The notes under the pieces were generated by a model. The model did not search any database, was not told where the DNA came from, and saw only the letters and a list, made by a program, of their open reading frames with translations. The position numbers and the translations under genes are program-made. From Pseudomonadota bacterium (GTDB lineage: Bacteria > Myxococcota_A > UBA9042 > GCA-2863065), in NCBI GenBank assembly GCA_005776585.1, contig SXOX01000334.1:1-64000 (forward strand): a stretch of 64,000 bases of DNA, in the 5' to 3' direction. Position 1 is the stretch's first letter, and each line of letters opens with the position of its first letter. This document shows, one piece after another, positions 1-9,158 of the stretch.

Positions 1-42
1 CGATTCGGGGAACCCAACCCGCGCCAAGGGCGTACCGGGGAC

Positions 43-609
43 ATGGCACGTTACGAGCTCCAATGGATTGACCGGGACGCCACTCAGGGCCCGTTGTTCC
101 GCATCGGCCGCGACGTCTACGAGCGCGAACGGCCCGGCCAGCGCGTGATCCGGCTGAAGGCGGTCGAGTCCTACTCTCCCGACGGCGTAGGACCGGCGGT
201 CGAGGCGTTTACCGAGTGCGCGCGGCGCTGGCAGGCGCCCGTCATCTTCATCATCGAGCCCAACCTCTCCAAGCCGCCGGCCGGACGCTTTCTCTTCGAG
301 TGGAGCCGCACGACGCACGCCTCGGGCGCGGTCGAGCGCTGTTTCATGAAGACCTCCAATCGACTGACGCGGCTCATGGGCGCCTTCGTGCTGCGGCTGT
401 TCACCGACGGCGCGATGCCCTTCGAGGCCCTCCACGGCGAAGAGGCCCTTCAGCGTCGGCTGGATGCGCTGGAGCTCGGCTGCCCCCGGGCCGGTTTTCA
501 GCTCATCGAGCCATCCACCGCGCTGGTCCTGCGGCGTGATGCGCCGCCCAGCCTGCTGCGCTCGCTCGTCCAACGGGCCGTTCGGCGCGCGACGCGCCAG
601 CGGGGCTAG
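43..609 (+). CDS. Hypothetical protein, 188 aa
   Basis: I do not recognise a named family. The protein is soluble, with no signal peptide or membrane segment. Its first ~140 residues alternate short hydrophobic strands (for example PVIFIIEP) with amphipathic helices, which would fit a small alpha/beta fold of the SpoIIAA/STAS-like kind; that is only an inference. The C-terminus is Arg-rich (RRATRQRG). It is convergent with the response regulator gene, with one base between the two stop codons, so it is not part of that operon. The start ATG follows GGGGA at close range. Upstream sequence lies outside the window. Confidence 0.6.
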   Translation: MARYELQWIDRDATQGPLFRIGRDVYERERPGQRVIRLKAVESYSPDGVGPAVEAFTECARRWQAPVIFIIEPNLSKPPAGRFLFEWSRTTHASGAVERCFMKTSNRLTRLMGAFVLRLFTDGAMPFEALHGEEALQRRLDALELGCPRAGFQLIEPSTALVLRRDAPPSLLRSLVQRAVRRATRQRG

Positions 610-610
610 C

Positions 611-1231
611 TCACTCGAGCCCGTGCTCGACGGCCCAGCGCACGACGGCGGCCGTGTTGTGCAGCTCGAGCTTGCGCATCAGGTTCGCGCGATGCGTCTC
701 GGCGGTACGTGTGCTGATGCCGAGCGCGGAGGCGATATCGGTACTGGTATTGCCACGTGCAATGAGTCTCACGACCTCGCGCTCGCGGTCGGTCAGCGTC
801 TCACGCGGCGCACCCTTGAGTGTCTCGGTCCGCAGCACGGTGCTGACGTAGACCTCGTCCCGCATCGCCGCGGCGACGGCCGCGCGGATTTCAATCCCGG
901 CGTCCTCCTTGACGACGTAGCCGTGCGCGCCGAGCGATAGCGCCTGGTCGCACAGCTCGCGGTCGCGGTGCATGGACACGAACAACACCCGGACGCGACC
1001 GGCGGGCCGCAGACGGCGGACGATCTCGAGCCCCGACGGCGCTGGCATCGAGATGTCGGCGATCACCAGGTCGGGTGACAGCCGCGCGACCGCCGTCAGC
1101 GCTTCGGCGACCGTCGAGGCCTCGCCCGCGACCTCGAGGCCGTTGATGGTCGAGAGCACGGCGCGCAGCCCTAGGCGATAGAGAGGATGGTCGTCCGCGA
1201 GGACGACCCTCACTGTGCGTGGCTCGGTCAT
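611..1231 (-). CDS. NarL/FixJ-type response regulator (REC-LuxR HTH)
   Basis: Cytoplasmic transcription regulator, 206 aa. An N-terminal receiver domain (about 6-120) carries the acidic pair D13/D14, the phosphoacceptor D59 (in VIADISMP) and K108. A LuxR-type helix-turn-helix occupies about 140-200 (LTDREREVVRLIARG, then a typical recognition helix with RTAETHRANLMRKL). The start is set at the ATG that overlaps the stop of the upstream kinase gene by 4 bp (ATGA); a 9-codon upstream extension would lie wholly inside the kinase. The cognate kinase is almost certainly the co-transcribed HisKA_3 kinase, since this kinase/regulator pairing is standard. Target genes are not visible; the giant surface-protein gene in the same operon is an obvious candidate. 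Confidence 0.93.
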   Translation of the reverse strand: MTEPRTVRVVLADDHPLYRLGLRAVLSTINGLEVAGEASTVAEALTAVARLSPDLVIADISMPAPSGLEIVRRLRPAGRVRVLFVSMHRDRELCDQALSLGAHGYVVKEDAGIEIRAAVAAAMRDEVYVSTVLRTETLKGAPRETLTDREREVVRLIARGNTSTDIASALGISTRTAETHRANLMRKLELHNTAAVVRWAVEHGLE

Positions 1232-2979
1232 GGCGCGGCTACCTCGACCTGGACGCACGTTCCGACGCCCGGCACCGACGTGACGCGTGCCCCACCGCCC
1301 AAGAGCCGTGCGCGCTCAGACAGCGTGCGCAGCCCCAGTCCTTCATACCGAACCGTCGGGTCGAAGCCGCAGCCGTCGTCTTCCACCGTCACCGTGAGGC
1401 GGCCGTTCGCGACGGCGATTCGGACGGTGATGACCGCCGCCCGCGAGTGCTTCAGCGCGTTGGCCAGGGCTTCCTGAATGATGCGATACAGCGTGTCGGC
1501 GACAAGGGGCGGCAGCTCGGGCATGTCGTCGGGCATCTGCGCCGCGACCGGGTGTCCTGCCTCCCGCAGCACGGCCACATGGCGGAGCACGGCTGCCCGC
1601 AGCCCGTGACGCTCGACGGTCTCGGGTCGCAGATCGTGGGCCACGCGCCGAACCTCCTCGACGAGCTCGGTGACCTGGCGCTGAGGGACGGGGAGCCCGC
1701 TCGCGCCACCCGGTCCCAGATCGAGCGTCACCTTGAGCAATGACAGCGACTGGCCAATGCCGTCGTGCAGCTCGCGCGCGAGCCGCCGGCGCTCGGTGGA
1801 CTCGGCCTCCAAGAGGCGGGTGGCCGTTTCGCGCGCCTCCTGTTCGAGCCGGTGCTGCCGCCGTGCGAGCGTGAGCGCCGCCAGCACGGTCAGTGCGAGC
1901 GGAGCCAGATCGGGCGCGATCTGCCGATCGAGCCCCAGCGTGTCGAGGCGACTCGAGACCAGGCCGAAGGCCCCGACCAGCGCCGCGCAGGCGAAGGTCC
2001 CCACGGCCAGCGAGCGTGACTCCGCTCCAGCCCGCCACAACATCCGGCCCGCTTGGCCAAGCAGCAGCACAGCTCCGAGAACCCAGAGCACGTAGAGGCC
2101 GACCAACACGGCACCATGAGTCGCGAGCGCGACGACCCCACACAGGACGTGTGCTGCGAACGCCGGGACCCATGGTCCGAGCGGGCGTCCGATGAACCGC
2201 AACGCGAAGACCAGCCAGAGCGACGGCAGGAGCGCCTGCAGCGCGATGCCCGCGACGGTCAGGAACGGGCCGGAGACTCCAAGCTCGAAGCCCAGCCCGC
2301 CAAACGCCACGACCGTCACGCACTGGCAGCACGCGTAGGCGAACAGCACCCCGAAACCCCGCCGCGACGGGCTCCGCCACGCGAGCACGGCGGCGAACAG
2401 CCCGAGGGCCGTCAGCAGGCCGAGCAAGAGTCCTTCGATGGCGCAGACGATGAGGTGGCGGCGGTCGCGAGCGGAACGCAACGTGTCCATCGCTCCGAGG
2501 CGGAGCTCACCCGCGGTCCACGGCTCAGGCTCGAGTACGCGGGGCGCGACGCGAATGGCCAGGACGTTCACGGGCCCGGCCTCCGTCGATCGGAGCTGCC
2601 CGCGGTCGATGGCGTAGAGCCGGTCGAGCCAGGGCGGCTCCACCCAGGTCTCCGCGTGAGTCTCGGTCGCTCCAACCTGCTGGCCATTGACCCAGACACG
2701 GTCCCAGCCCAACACGTCAGACAGGGCCACCGCCAGGGGCTCCTTGCCCGGCGGTGTCGTGAAGCGCCAGCGATACCAGTAGGTCCCGTCACGCACGGTC
2801 GTCCGTAGACGCGGCGTGGAGGACGGCACCGCGCCGATGGGCCACGTGGCGTCATCGAAGTCGCGCGCCGCCGGGCTCGTGTCCTCGCCGTCGACCTGGA
2901 CTGCGGAGCGTACGCCGTCGATTGGCGCGCCGCAGCCCGCGAGCGCGAGTGCCAGCCAGACCTCGGGTCGAATGCTCAC
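1228..2979 (-). CDS. Sensor histidine kinase, 7TMR-DISM-like sensor with HisKA_3
   Basis: Membrane sensor kinase of 583 aa. The N-terminus has a perfect lipobox (LAGC, Cys16), followed by a periplasmic jelly-roll-like region (about 40-165) with a WVNGQ turn as in 7TMR-DISM extracellular domains. Seven hydrophobic segments follow between about 176 and 372. Then comes the HisKA_3 dimerisation helix with phospho-His405 in RELHDGIGQ and a HATPase_c domain with the N-box NALKHS and glycine loops. It starts with GTG overlapping the upstream surface-protein stop (GTGA) and ends in an ATGA overlap with the response regulator. The lipobox means the sensor domain may be lipid-anchored, which is unusual for a kinase. 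The ligand is unknown; jelly-roll DISM domains often bind carbohydrates (family knowledge). Confidence 0.9.
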   Translation of the reverse strand: MSIRPEVWLALALAGCGAPIDGVRSAVQVDGEDTSPAARDFDDATWPIGAVPSSTPRLRTTVRDGTYWYRWRFTTPPGKEPLAVALSDVLGWDRVWVNGQQVGATETHAETWVEPPWLDRLYAIDRGQLRSTEAGPVNVLAIRVAPRVLEPEPWTAGELRLGAMDTLRSARDRRHLIVCAIEGLLLGLLTALGLFAAVLAWRSPSRRGFGVLFAYACCQCVTVVAFGGLGFELGVSGPFLTVAGIALQALLPSLWLVFALRFIGRPLGPWVPAFAAHVLCGVVALATHGAVLVGLYVLWVLGAVLLLGQAGRMLWRAGAESRSLAVGTFACAALVGAFGLVSSRLDTLGLDRQIAPDLAPLALTVLAALTLARRQHRLEQEARETATRLLEAESTERRRLARELHDGIGQSLSLLKVTLDLGPGGASGLPVPQRQVTELVEEVRRVAHDLRPETVERHGLRAAVLRHVAVLREAGHPVAAQMPDDMPELPPLVADTLYRIIQEALANALKHSRAAVITVRIAVANGRLTVTVEDDGCGFDPTVRYEGLGLRTLSERARLLGGGARVTSVPGVGTCVQVEVAAP

Positions 2980-5900
2980 CGTCCATCGAGTATCTCACCC
3001 CGCCGCCGTCGATGCACGAGCCCGAACGCCAGCGCCAAGAGAGCGACTGCGGGTCCGAGGCCCGCTCCAGAGCCGGTGCTCTGACAGCCCGAATCCTCTG
3101 AGCCGCTCGCGGGTGCTGGCCCCGCCGCGACGTCGGCGCTCGCGGTGGGCTCGCTCGCGCTTGTCGGCTCGGCCTTCGCGTTCGCCTCAGCGGCGCTCAC
3201 GGTCTCCGGAGGCGTGACGCTCTCCAGCGGAGCGGCCTCGGCGCTGCCTTCGACGGGCACAGGCGTGTCGGCCGGCGGCTGTGGCGGTACCCCTGGAACC
3301 AACGTAAATGTGCGAACCGTCTGGGTCGGGGCGCCGCTGCGAATCATGCCATCGGCGCCCGCCGGCCCCGGCGCGAGTCGCAGACCGCGGAAGGGGCCGA
3401 TGACGCCCGGAAGCACGTCGAACGGCGCACCCTCGAGCCCGAACGTCGCGCTCAGCTGCGCACCCCGGACGACCGTGCGATCGGCAGGCACCCAGGTGGT
3501 CATCCAAGCGGTACCTCCGGCGCTGGCCATCGCCACTTCAGCGACCGGGCCCAGGGCTGCGAGACCGGCGATCGCGTGCGGGAGCCAGGCTCCGCCGCCC
3601 TTGGCCGGCTCTGCGACCGTCAACGCGCCCGCGTCCGAGACCCAGGCGAGCACGGTCGGTCCCGACGTGGCCGCTCCGACGGCCGCGCGCTGGACACCCG
3701 TCGCTACGGCTTCCAGGCCCGCGATCGTACCGTCCGGTGTGATGGAGTACGTGCTCAAGTCACCCGAAGCGCCCACTACTGCGAGCGTTCCGTGTGTGGC
3801 CGAAGCGCCGAGGATCAGCTCCCGCACGTCGCGTGTGGTGCTCACGGCACCTGCGCCAGTGCCGAGCCCGGACGGTCCCACGGTGCCATCGCCCGCGTCG
3901 AGCCACACGGTCTGCGTGGCGCCCGAGAGCCCCGACGTGGCCTCGAGGAACGCTAGCGCGATGACGTCGCCCACCCGCGCAAGTTTCACAGTATGGAGTA
4001 CGTTAGTACTCTCGAGCACGGTCTCCGGCGCGCCCGCGCCAGTCGCCGTGACACGCACGCTCTTGAGCCGCGTGGGCGCAGACACGTTGCCGAGGTCGGC
4101 GGCATCCGCCTCGCTCCACACGACGAGCAGCTCGCCCGAGGCCAGCGTCGCTGTGGCGAGGTCTACGACGAGCCCGGAGGTCGGGACTTCCACCACGGGG
4201 GGCGTAGCCGTTGAACGATAGACTCGGACAACCATCGTGCCCACGCTCGGCTCCGCGGTCACGACGGCGTTTGCCCCACCGGGCCACGACACCTTGGCCT
4301 GCGCCGCCAGGCCCACGACGGGCTCCGTCGGCGCCACTCCTGCCTGCGCAGCCGCGCCGTCCAGTGCGCTCGTGACCGTCGTCGTCTCCTTCGGCGTCAG
4401 GAAGAGCGCGTACGGCTCGGAGCCGAGCTGGACGTCGAACGGCAGCAGATCGAGCTGGACGTCCTTGGCAACCGCGAGCCCGAGCGCCTCGACGTTGAGC
4501 GAGCCCGTCAGGCTGACGGCGCCTTGGATGCGCGTAAACAGAGGCCAGCGCAGCGCGGGGTTGAGCGTGAGCAAGACGCCCTTGTCCTTGGAGCCGTCGG
4601 GCGCGCCCAGCTGAAGCGCGCCGTTGAGTGATACCGCGTCCCCGAAGGCGGAGCCCGAGAGCCCGAGCGAGGCCTTCCACGTCACGTCCACCTGCTTCTT
4701 GGCGACCTTGCCGCTCGCGGTCTGCTCGATCTCGCGTCCGCCGAAGGGGCCGACGCGCTCGGGCTTGGGACCGTCGGAGGTCGGCGTGCCCTCGACGGGC
4801 TTTGGGCGGACGGTCTCATAGGTGCTCGTGAGCTTGCCGCCTGCGCCGAAGCCGAGCGTCGCGCGGATACTGCCGATGCCGGACTTCTTTGCGAGCTTCA
4901 GTAGCCAGCCAACGCCCGGAACGCCGATGAAGGCGTCCGACGCATCGACGTGGAGCCCGGCCTCGAGGAAGGCGTCGAGCGTGAGCTGGAACGCGACGTC
5001 CGGGAAGGTGGTCGCGCCCGCATAGCTCTCGATGAGCGTGATGCTGCCGGTGGCCGAGGGCGTGAGCGACAGCTCCGACAGCGGCAGCAGCGCCTTGCCG
5101 GTCTTGGCGTTGCGGACGAGGCCGGGAAGGTTGGCTCCGGTCGCGGTGACGAGCTCTTTCGAGAGCGTCGCCTGCCCGCCGAGCTTCAGCGTACCCTCGA
5201 CGCCGTCGAGCTGGAGGCTCAGCTCCGCCTCCGCCGCAACGCCGAGGAGCGGTCCGCCCAGGCCGAGCAGCCCGAGGCTTGGCGCGAGCATCCCCTCCTC
5301 GATGGGGACCGTCATCGTCGTCGCGTAGCTCACGGCACCGTCTTTTTCGTCGATGCTCGTTTCGACCTTCGGCAGCGGGAACGGCAGGCCGGTGGGTGTC
5401 AGGCCGATGGGGTCGGCGTTGGTGCCCAGGATTGCCAGGCCGCGCGCCGTGTTGAAGACCCGCGCGATCCATTCGGGGAGATGCGCGCCGACGAGCGGCT
5501 TCTGCCCCGCGGCGGGGGTGAACGGCACGACCGCGACGCGACCGCGCTGGCTGACGACGATGGCCGCGAGCGAGACGGGCCCGGCCGGCAGCTCGGAGAG
5601 TAGCACCTCGCCGCCCACCGTGCCGGCGGTGAGCGCACCGCCGCGACGCTGAAAGACCGTGCCTGGGCTTGGCTGAGCGTCGTGGCGGAGGGTGGCCAAG
5701 AAGGCCTCGACGGCCTCCAGCGTCGCCGCGGGCAGCGCGAGTGCCTTGGCCTTGGCCGGATCGGTCGGGTTGGTTGGATCCTCGATGGTCGCAAGACTCC
5801 CCTTCGGAAAGGCGCGCCGATCGATGAGCCACACGTCCTGGATCGCGTCGGATGCCACGATCGTCGCAGCGGAGACGGCGGGATCCCCGAGTCCGTCAAA

Positions 5901-8900
5901 CGGCGCGACAATGTACGTGAGCGGGTCTGCCGTCACCGTCACCGACCAGGCCGTCGTCAGCGCAGCCGTGGCTCCGGCGTCGGTGCCTGCGCCGAACGTC
6001 CCGGTCATCGTCGTCCCGGGAAGGAAGAGCCCATGACGGTCCACGGTGAATGCGCTCGCGGCCAACGGCGGCAGCGGCTGGAGGCTGATGTCCAAGCCGA
6101 CGAGGTCTTTGCCTACCGCGGCCTCGAAGCGCGCGCGATACGGCAGGCGACCGCGGCGCTCGACGCTCACGATGACCGGCTGCCACGGGACCCCGAAGGC
6201 GTAGCTGCCGTCCTCGAGTGTCGTCGTCTCGAACAGTTGACCGCCGAATCGCGAGAGCAGCCGCACCGTCTGGCCAGCCACGGGGGCCCCATCCTCGGCG
6301 CGCGTGACCTTGCCCTTGACGGCCATCTGACGCGCGACGCGGATGATGATTCGCATGACCGGCGGCGAGAGCGATTCGAACTGGAGCGTTCGGGACTTGG
6401 TCTCCCACTCGGGAGCCGTGACGGCCGCCGCGTTGGCGCCCTCAATCGCGTCTTTGAGGGTGAAGGGCGTTCCGGACGTGACCTTGAGTACCGAGTCCGC
6501 TGTATGCAGATCGACCGGTAGCCCGGGCAGGTCCTCACCGTCCTCGGTCACCGCAAAGACCGTCGTCGCAATGGCTGACGGCAAGCCGAGCGCTCCCGAC
6601 AGCGGAGTCGCCGTCGGACCGCCGACATGGATCTCGAAGCCGCTCGCTGCGCCAGGCAATACATAGTACGATTTTTCTGATTGCCTGATCGCCACGAGCG
6701 TCGCGTTCGTCCAATAGCCGAAGACCAGCACTCCAGGGAACTCCGGCACCTTGGACCACACGCCAAGCACGTTCGCTCCTGCGACGGGTGCGCCCTTCTT
6801 GTAATACGGCGGAACGGGCTTTCCCTCGGCGTCTACCTCGTTCTCGGTCCACGTGTGGTAGGTCACCGTGAAGGCGTCGCTCGACTTGGGCGGGACCACG
6901 CCGTTGAGTGCGGGCGCCGTCTGGAGGGCTTGGCCCGCCCAGAGCCCCTTGCCGAGCTTGGGATCGACCAGTGGCACGACGCCCGTCGCGGGCCAGTCCG
7001 GGACCGTGACCGTGACGCTGCCCTTGCCCTCCGGTGTCTTGAACTGCTGCTGTGCCTCGTCACAGGAGAGCGTGTAGTCACCCGGCGGAATGTCGAGGTA
7101 CACCGGCGGAGTCGCTTTCGAGGAGTACTTGGCTGCGCCCTCGAGTACGCATTCGGGCGCCGGCGTTCCCGACGACGCATCGTGGATCGTCGCCACGGCG
7201 ATGAGCCCCGGACCGCCACCATTGACCGTGCCGATGACGGTCGCCGCACGCCGCCGGACCTGGAGGTCGGCGTCGAGCCGCTTTCCCGAGCTGAGCGGCA
7301 GCGGCGGACCGACGAAGGGGTTGACCAACCCTTCGGGGAACACCGCGTACGGCCACGGATCGGCGTAGGGCCAGCCGTGCTTGACCTCGTCTTGGCCGAG
7401 CCCACGGAGCCGCACGAGCGCGCCCGTGTACTGCGAGAGCTGCGGCGCGCGAACGCCGTAGCGTCCTGGCAGCACGTCGGCCGAGAACCGGCCGTCCGCA
7501 TCGGTCGTGACCTTGACGACCGGGCTGTTGGGAATGAGCGCCAGGGAACCTTTGCCGTCGGCGAGCGGCAGCGCGACCGGGACGAGCTCCAGCTCGATCC
7601 CGGCCTGCACTCGCTTGCGCGTGCCTACGTCGTCGTACGTGGTGCTACCGGCGTAGAGGAAGCTCGCGTTGCCGTGGACCACGCCCAGCTGCTGAGACTC
7701 GCGCAGCTCGAGCCGGCCCTGCAGGGTGGCGCGCTCGGGCACGGCGTCGAACGTGACGACACGCTTCTCGCCCTCGGCGACCTCGACGTTGGTGTGCAGC
7801 GCGTGAATCCGACCGACCGCGTTGTAGTACCCGAGCTCCACGGCGCCATACTTCGACGCGAGCGGTGGCGCCTGCGTGTAGCCCGTGACCACGACGGTGT
7901 AGGGACCCGGCCAGACGTCCTTGAACCGCGCGATCTGGCTGCCGTCGGCTTGCTTGAGCGTGTGATTGGCAAACCGTAGGTGGTGGCGGCCCTCGTTCGG
8001 CGACCCCACGGCGCCGTAGAGGTGCGTCTCGACCGCCAGCAGCCCCGGCGCAAACGGGCTCGTGACCACGACGTCGATGGTCGTCCCGCTGGACATCAAG
8101 CTGAAGCTCCCGCTCGGCGGCTGCGTCGTGCCATCACTGTTCCAGGCGACGGTCGACGGCACGTAGCCCGGCCGGCTCACCGTCACGTCCCAGGCGCCGA
8201 AGCCGAGGTCCTGGAACTCCACGTGCCCGTCGCTGTTGGTCCGCGCCACCCGCGGCGGGGTCAGCGCGAACGTGCGGGTCGCGTCCATGCCAATCACCTT
8301 GACCAGCGCGCCGGCAAGCGGCTGGTTCCACGACTCGGGCTGATTCTCCGAGAGGACGCCGCCCATCACGTCCACCTTGAGGGTGCTCGTGAGCGGCTCC
8401 AGCGCGCCGACGACCCACTGGCTCTCGGTGACCTTCACGGTCCCAGTCTTTGGCGCCGCGTGTGACGTGTAGCCGAAGCGCGCCATCGTGATGCGGTAGT
8501 TTCCCGGCGTCAGATGCTCGACTGAGACGTGGCCGCTCTCCGGGGTGTACACCAGCAGCGACTCCAGCGGGGCGCCCGCGGCGCCTGCGTCGGCGTAGCG
8601 CTCCAGCGTCACGTTCGCGTTGGGGAGCGCCGCATTCGTCCGGATGTCGGTCACCGTGACGTCGACCTTGACCGCACCGTTGGGCGTCGGTGTCGGCTCC
8701 AGCAGGACGTCCACCACGGTCATGGGTTCTTTGACCGTGACCTTTGGATAGCCCGACTTGTAGCCCGCGAGGTTCGCCGTCACCAGCGCTTCGCCGGCCG
8801 GGACGTCCTTCAGCTCGAAGTACCCATAGAGGTCGGTGGTGGTCGAGCCGTAGCCCTTGGGCTCAGCCGCCGTGCTTTGCGCGCCTACCAGCACATCCAC

Positions 8901-9017
8901 GAGCGGCGCCTGCGTCTTTTTCGATCGCACCGTCCCGCGCACGGTCGCCGCCGAGGCGATGCTGGTCATCATGGTCAGAAGCAGCGCGAGCGGAAGGGCG
9001 GCGCGTGAGGTCGTCAT
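2976..9017 (-). CDS. Giant surface protein with carboxypeptidase-regulatory-like repeats and MYXO-CTERM-like tail
   Basis: Predicted secreted or cell-surface protein of 2013 aa. A signal peptide spans residues 1-23 (ending SIASA). Carboxypeptidase regulatory-like beta-sandwich units follow at about 24-110, 115-215, 220-330 and again near 890-980, each with the pattern of a variable loop, a D/SDGxx turn and a P-G-Y/P-A-G-x-Y strand. The C-terminal third is beta-rich and may be propeller-like. The last 36 residues form a MYXO-CTERM-like sorting tail: Cys1978, a hydrophobic stretch (about 1987-2001), then HRRRR. The start ATG is preceded by GGGAGACCTCC; the same frame stays open further upstream, but only as antisense of the methyltransferase gene. 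It is followed by the kinase and regulator with 4-bp overlaps, so a surface protein and a two-component system share one unit. Confidence 0.85.
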   Translation of the reverse strand: MTTSRAALPLALLLTMMTSIASAATVRGTVRSKKTQAPLVDVLVGAQSTAAEPKGYGSTTTDLYGYFELKDVPAGEALVTANLAGYKSGYPKVTVKEPMTVVDVLLEPTPTPNGAVKVDVTVTDIRTNAALPNANVTLERYADAGAAGAPLESLLVYTPESGHVSVEHLTPGNYRITMARFGYTSHAAPKTGTVKVTESQWVVGALEPLTSTLKVDVMGGVLSENQPESWNQPLAGALVKVIGMDATRTFALTPPRVARTNSDGHVEFQDLGFGAWDVTVSRPGYVPSTVAWNSDGTTQPPSGSFSLMSSGTTIDVVVTSPFAPGLLAVETHLYGAVGSPNEGRHHLRFANHTLKQADGSQIARFKDVWPGPYTVVVTGYTQAPPLASKYGAVELGYYNAVGRIHALHTNVEVAEGEKRVVTFDAVPERATLQGRLELRESQQLGVVHGNASFLYAGSTTYDDVGTRKRVQAGIELELVPVALPLADGKGSLALIPNSPVVKVTTDADGRFSADVLPGRYGVRAPQLSQYTGALVRLRGLGQDEVKHGWPYADPWPYAVFPEGLVNPFVGPPLPLSSGKRLDADLQVRRRAATVIGTVNGGGPGLIAVATIHDASSGTPAPECVLEGAAKYSSKATPPVYLDIPPGDYTLSCDEAQQQFKTPEGKGSVTVTVPDWPATGVVPLVDPKLGKGLWAGQALQTAPALNGVVPPKSSDAFTVTYHTWTENEVDAEGKPVPPYYKKGAPVAGANVLGVWSKVPEFPGVLVFGYWTNATLVAIRQSEKSYYVLPGAASGFEIHVGGPTATPLSGALGLPSAIATTVFAVTEDGEDLPGLPVDLHTADSVLKVTSGTPFTLKDAIEGANAAAVTAPEWETKSRTLQFESLSPPVMRIIIRVARQMAVKGKVTRAEDGAPVAGQTVRLLSRFGGQLFETTTLEDGSYAFGVPWQPVIVSVERRGRLPYRARFEAAVGKDLVGLDISLQPLPPLAASAFTVDRHGLFLPGTTMTGTFGAGTDAGATAALTTAWSVTVTADPLTYIVAPFDGLGDPAVSAATIVASDAIQDVWLIDRRAFPKGSLATIEDPTNPTDPAKAKALALPAATLEAVEAFLATLRHDAQPSPGTVFQRRGGALTAGTVGGEVLLSELPAGPVSLAAIVVSQRGRVAVVPFTPAAGQKPLVGAHLPEWIARVFNTARGLAILGTNADPIGLTPTGLPFPLPKVETSIDEKDGAVSYATTMTVPIEEGMLAPSLGLLGLGGPLLGVAAEAELSLQLDGVEGTLKLGGQATLSKELVTATGANLPGLVRNAKTGKALLPLSELSLTPSATGSITLIESYAGATTFPDVAFQLTLDAFLEAGLHVDASDAFIGVPGVGWLLKLAKKSGIGSIRATLGFGAGGKLTSTYETVRPKPVEGTPTSDGPKPERVGPFGGREIEQTASGKVAKKQVDVTWKASLGLSGSAFGDAVSLNGALQLGAPDGSKDKGVLLTLNPALRWPLFTRIQGAVSLTGSLNVEALGLAVAKDVQLDLLPFDVQLGSEPYALFLTPKETTTVTSALDGAAAQAGVAPTEPVVGLAAQAKVSWPGGANAVVTAEPSVGTMVVRVYRSTATPPVVEVPTSGLVVDLATATLASGELLVVWSEADAADLGNVSAPTRLKSVRVTATGAGAPETVLESTNVLHTVKLARVGDVIALAFLEATSGLSGATQTVWLDAGDGTVGPSGLGTGAGAVSTTRDVRELILGASATHGTLAVVGASGDLSTYSITPDGTIAGLEAVATGVQRAAVGAATSGPTVLAWVSDAGALTVAEPAKGGGAWLPHAIAGLAALGPVAEVAMASAGGTAWMTTWVPADRTVVRGAQLSATFGLEGAPFDVLPGVIGPFRGLRLAPGPAGADGMIRSGAPTQTVRTFTLVPGVPPQPPADTPVPVEGSAEAAPLESVTPPETVSAAEANAKAEPTSASEPTASADVAAGPAPASGSEDSGCQSTGSGAGLGPAVALLALAFGLVHRRRRGEILDGR

Positions 9018-9158
9018 GGAGGTCTCCCGTGGTCGAGTCGGAGTCAGAGACCAGGCTCGCCGACTCGCTCCAGGGCCGCCATACCAGGAACTACGTAGGG
9101 TCTTGGGACCCCGGTGCCACTTGCCACCAAGGCTCCGGGTGGAACAGGATGCGCGGCC
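9018..9158. other. Divergent intergenic region between surface protein and methyltransferase genes
   Basis: These 141 bases must hold the promoters of both divergent genes. On the minus strand a good Shine-Dalgarno (GGGAG) precedes the surface-protein ATG. I see no convincing sigma-70 hexamers and no recognisable cobalamin or SAM riboswitch consensus ahead of the methyltransferase gene. Confidence 0.4.

Noticed and set aside
9060-9158. Riboswitch (cobalamin, SAM or SAH) ahead of the methyltransferase/reductase gene
   Set aside because: GCCACTTGCCACC and GC-rich complementary bits are present, but no conserved riboswitch core could be matched by eye.
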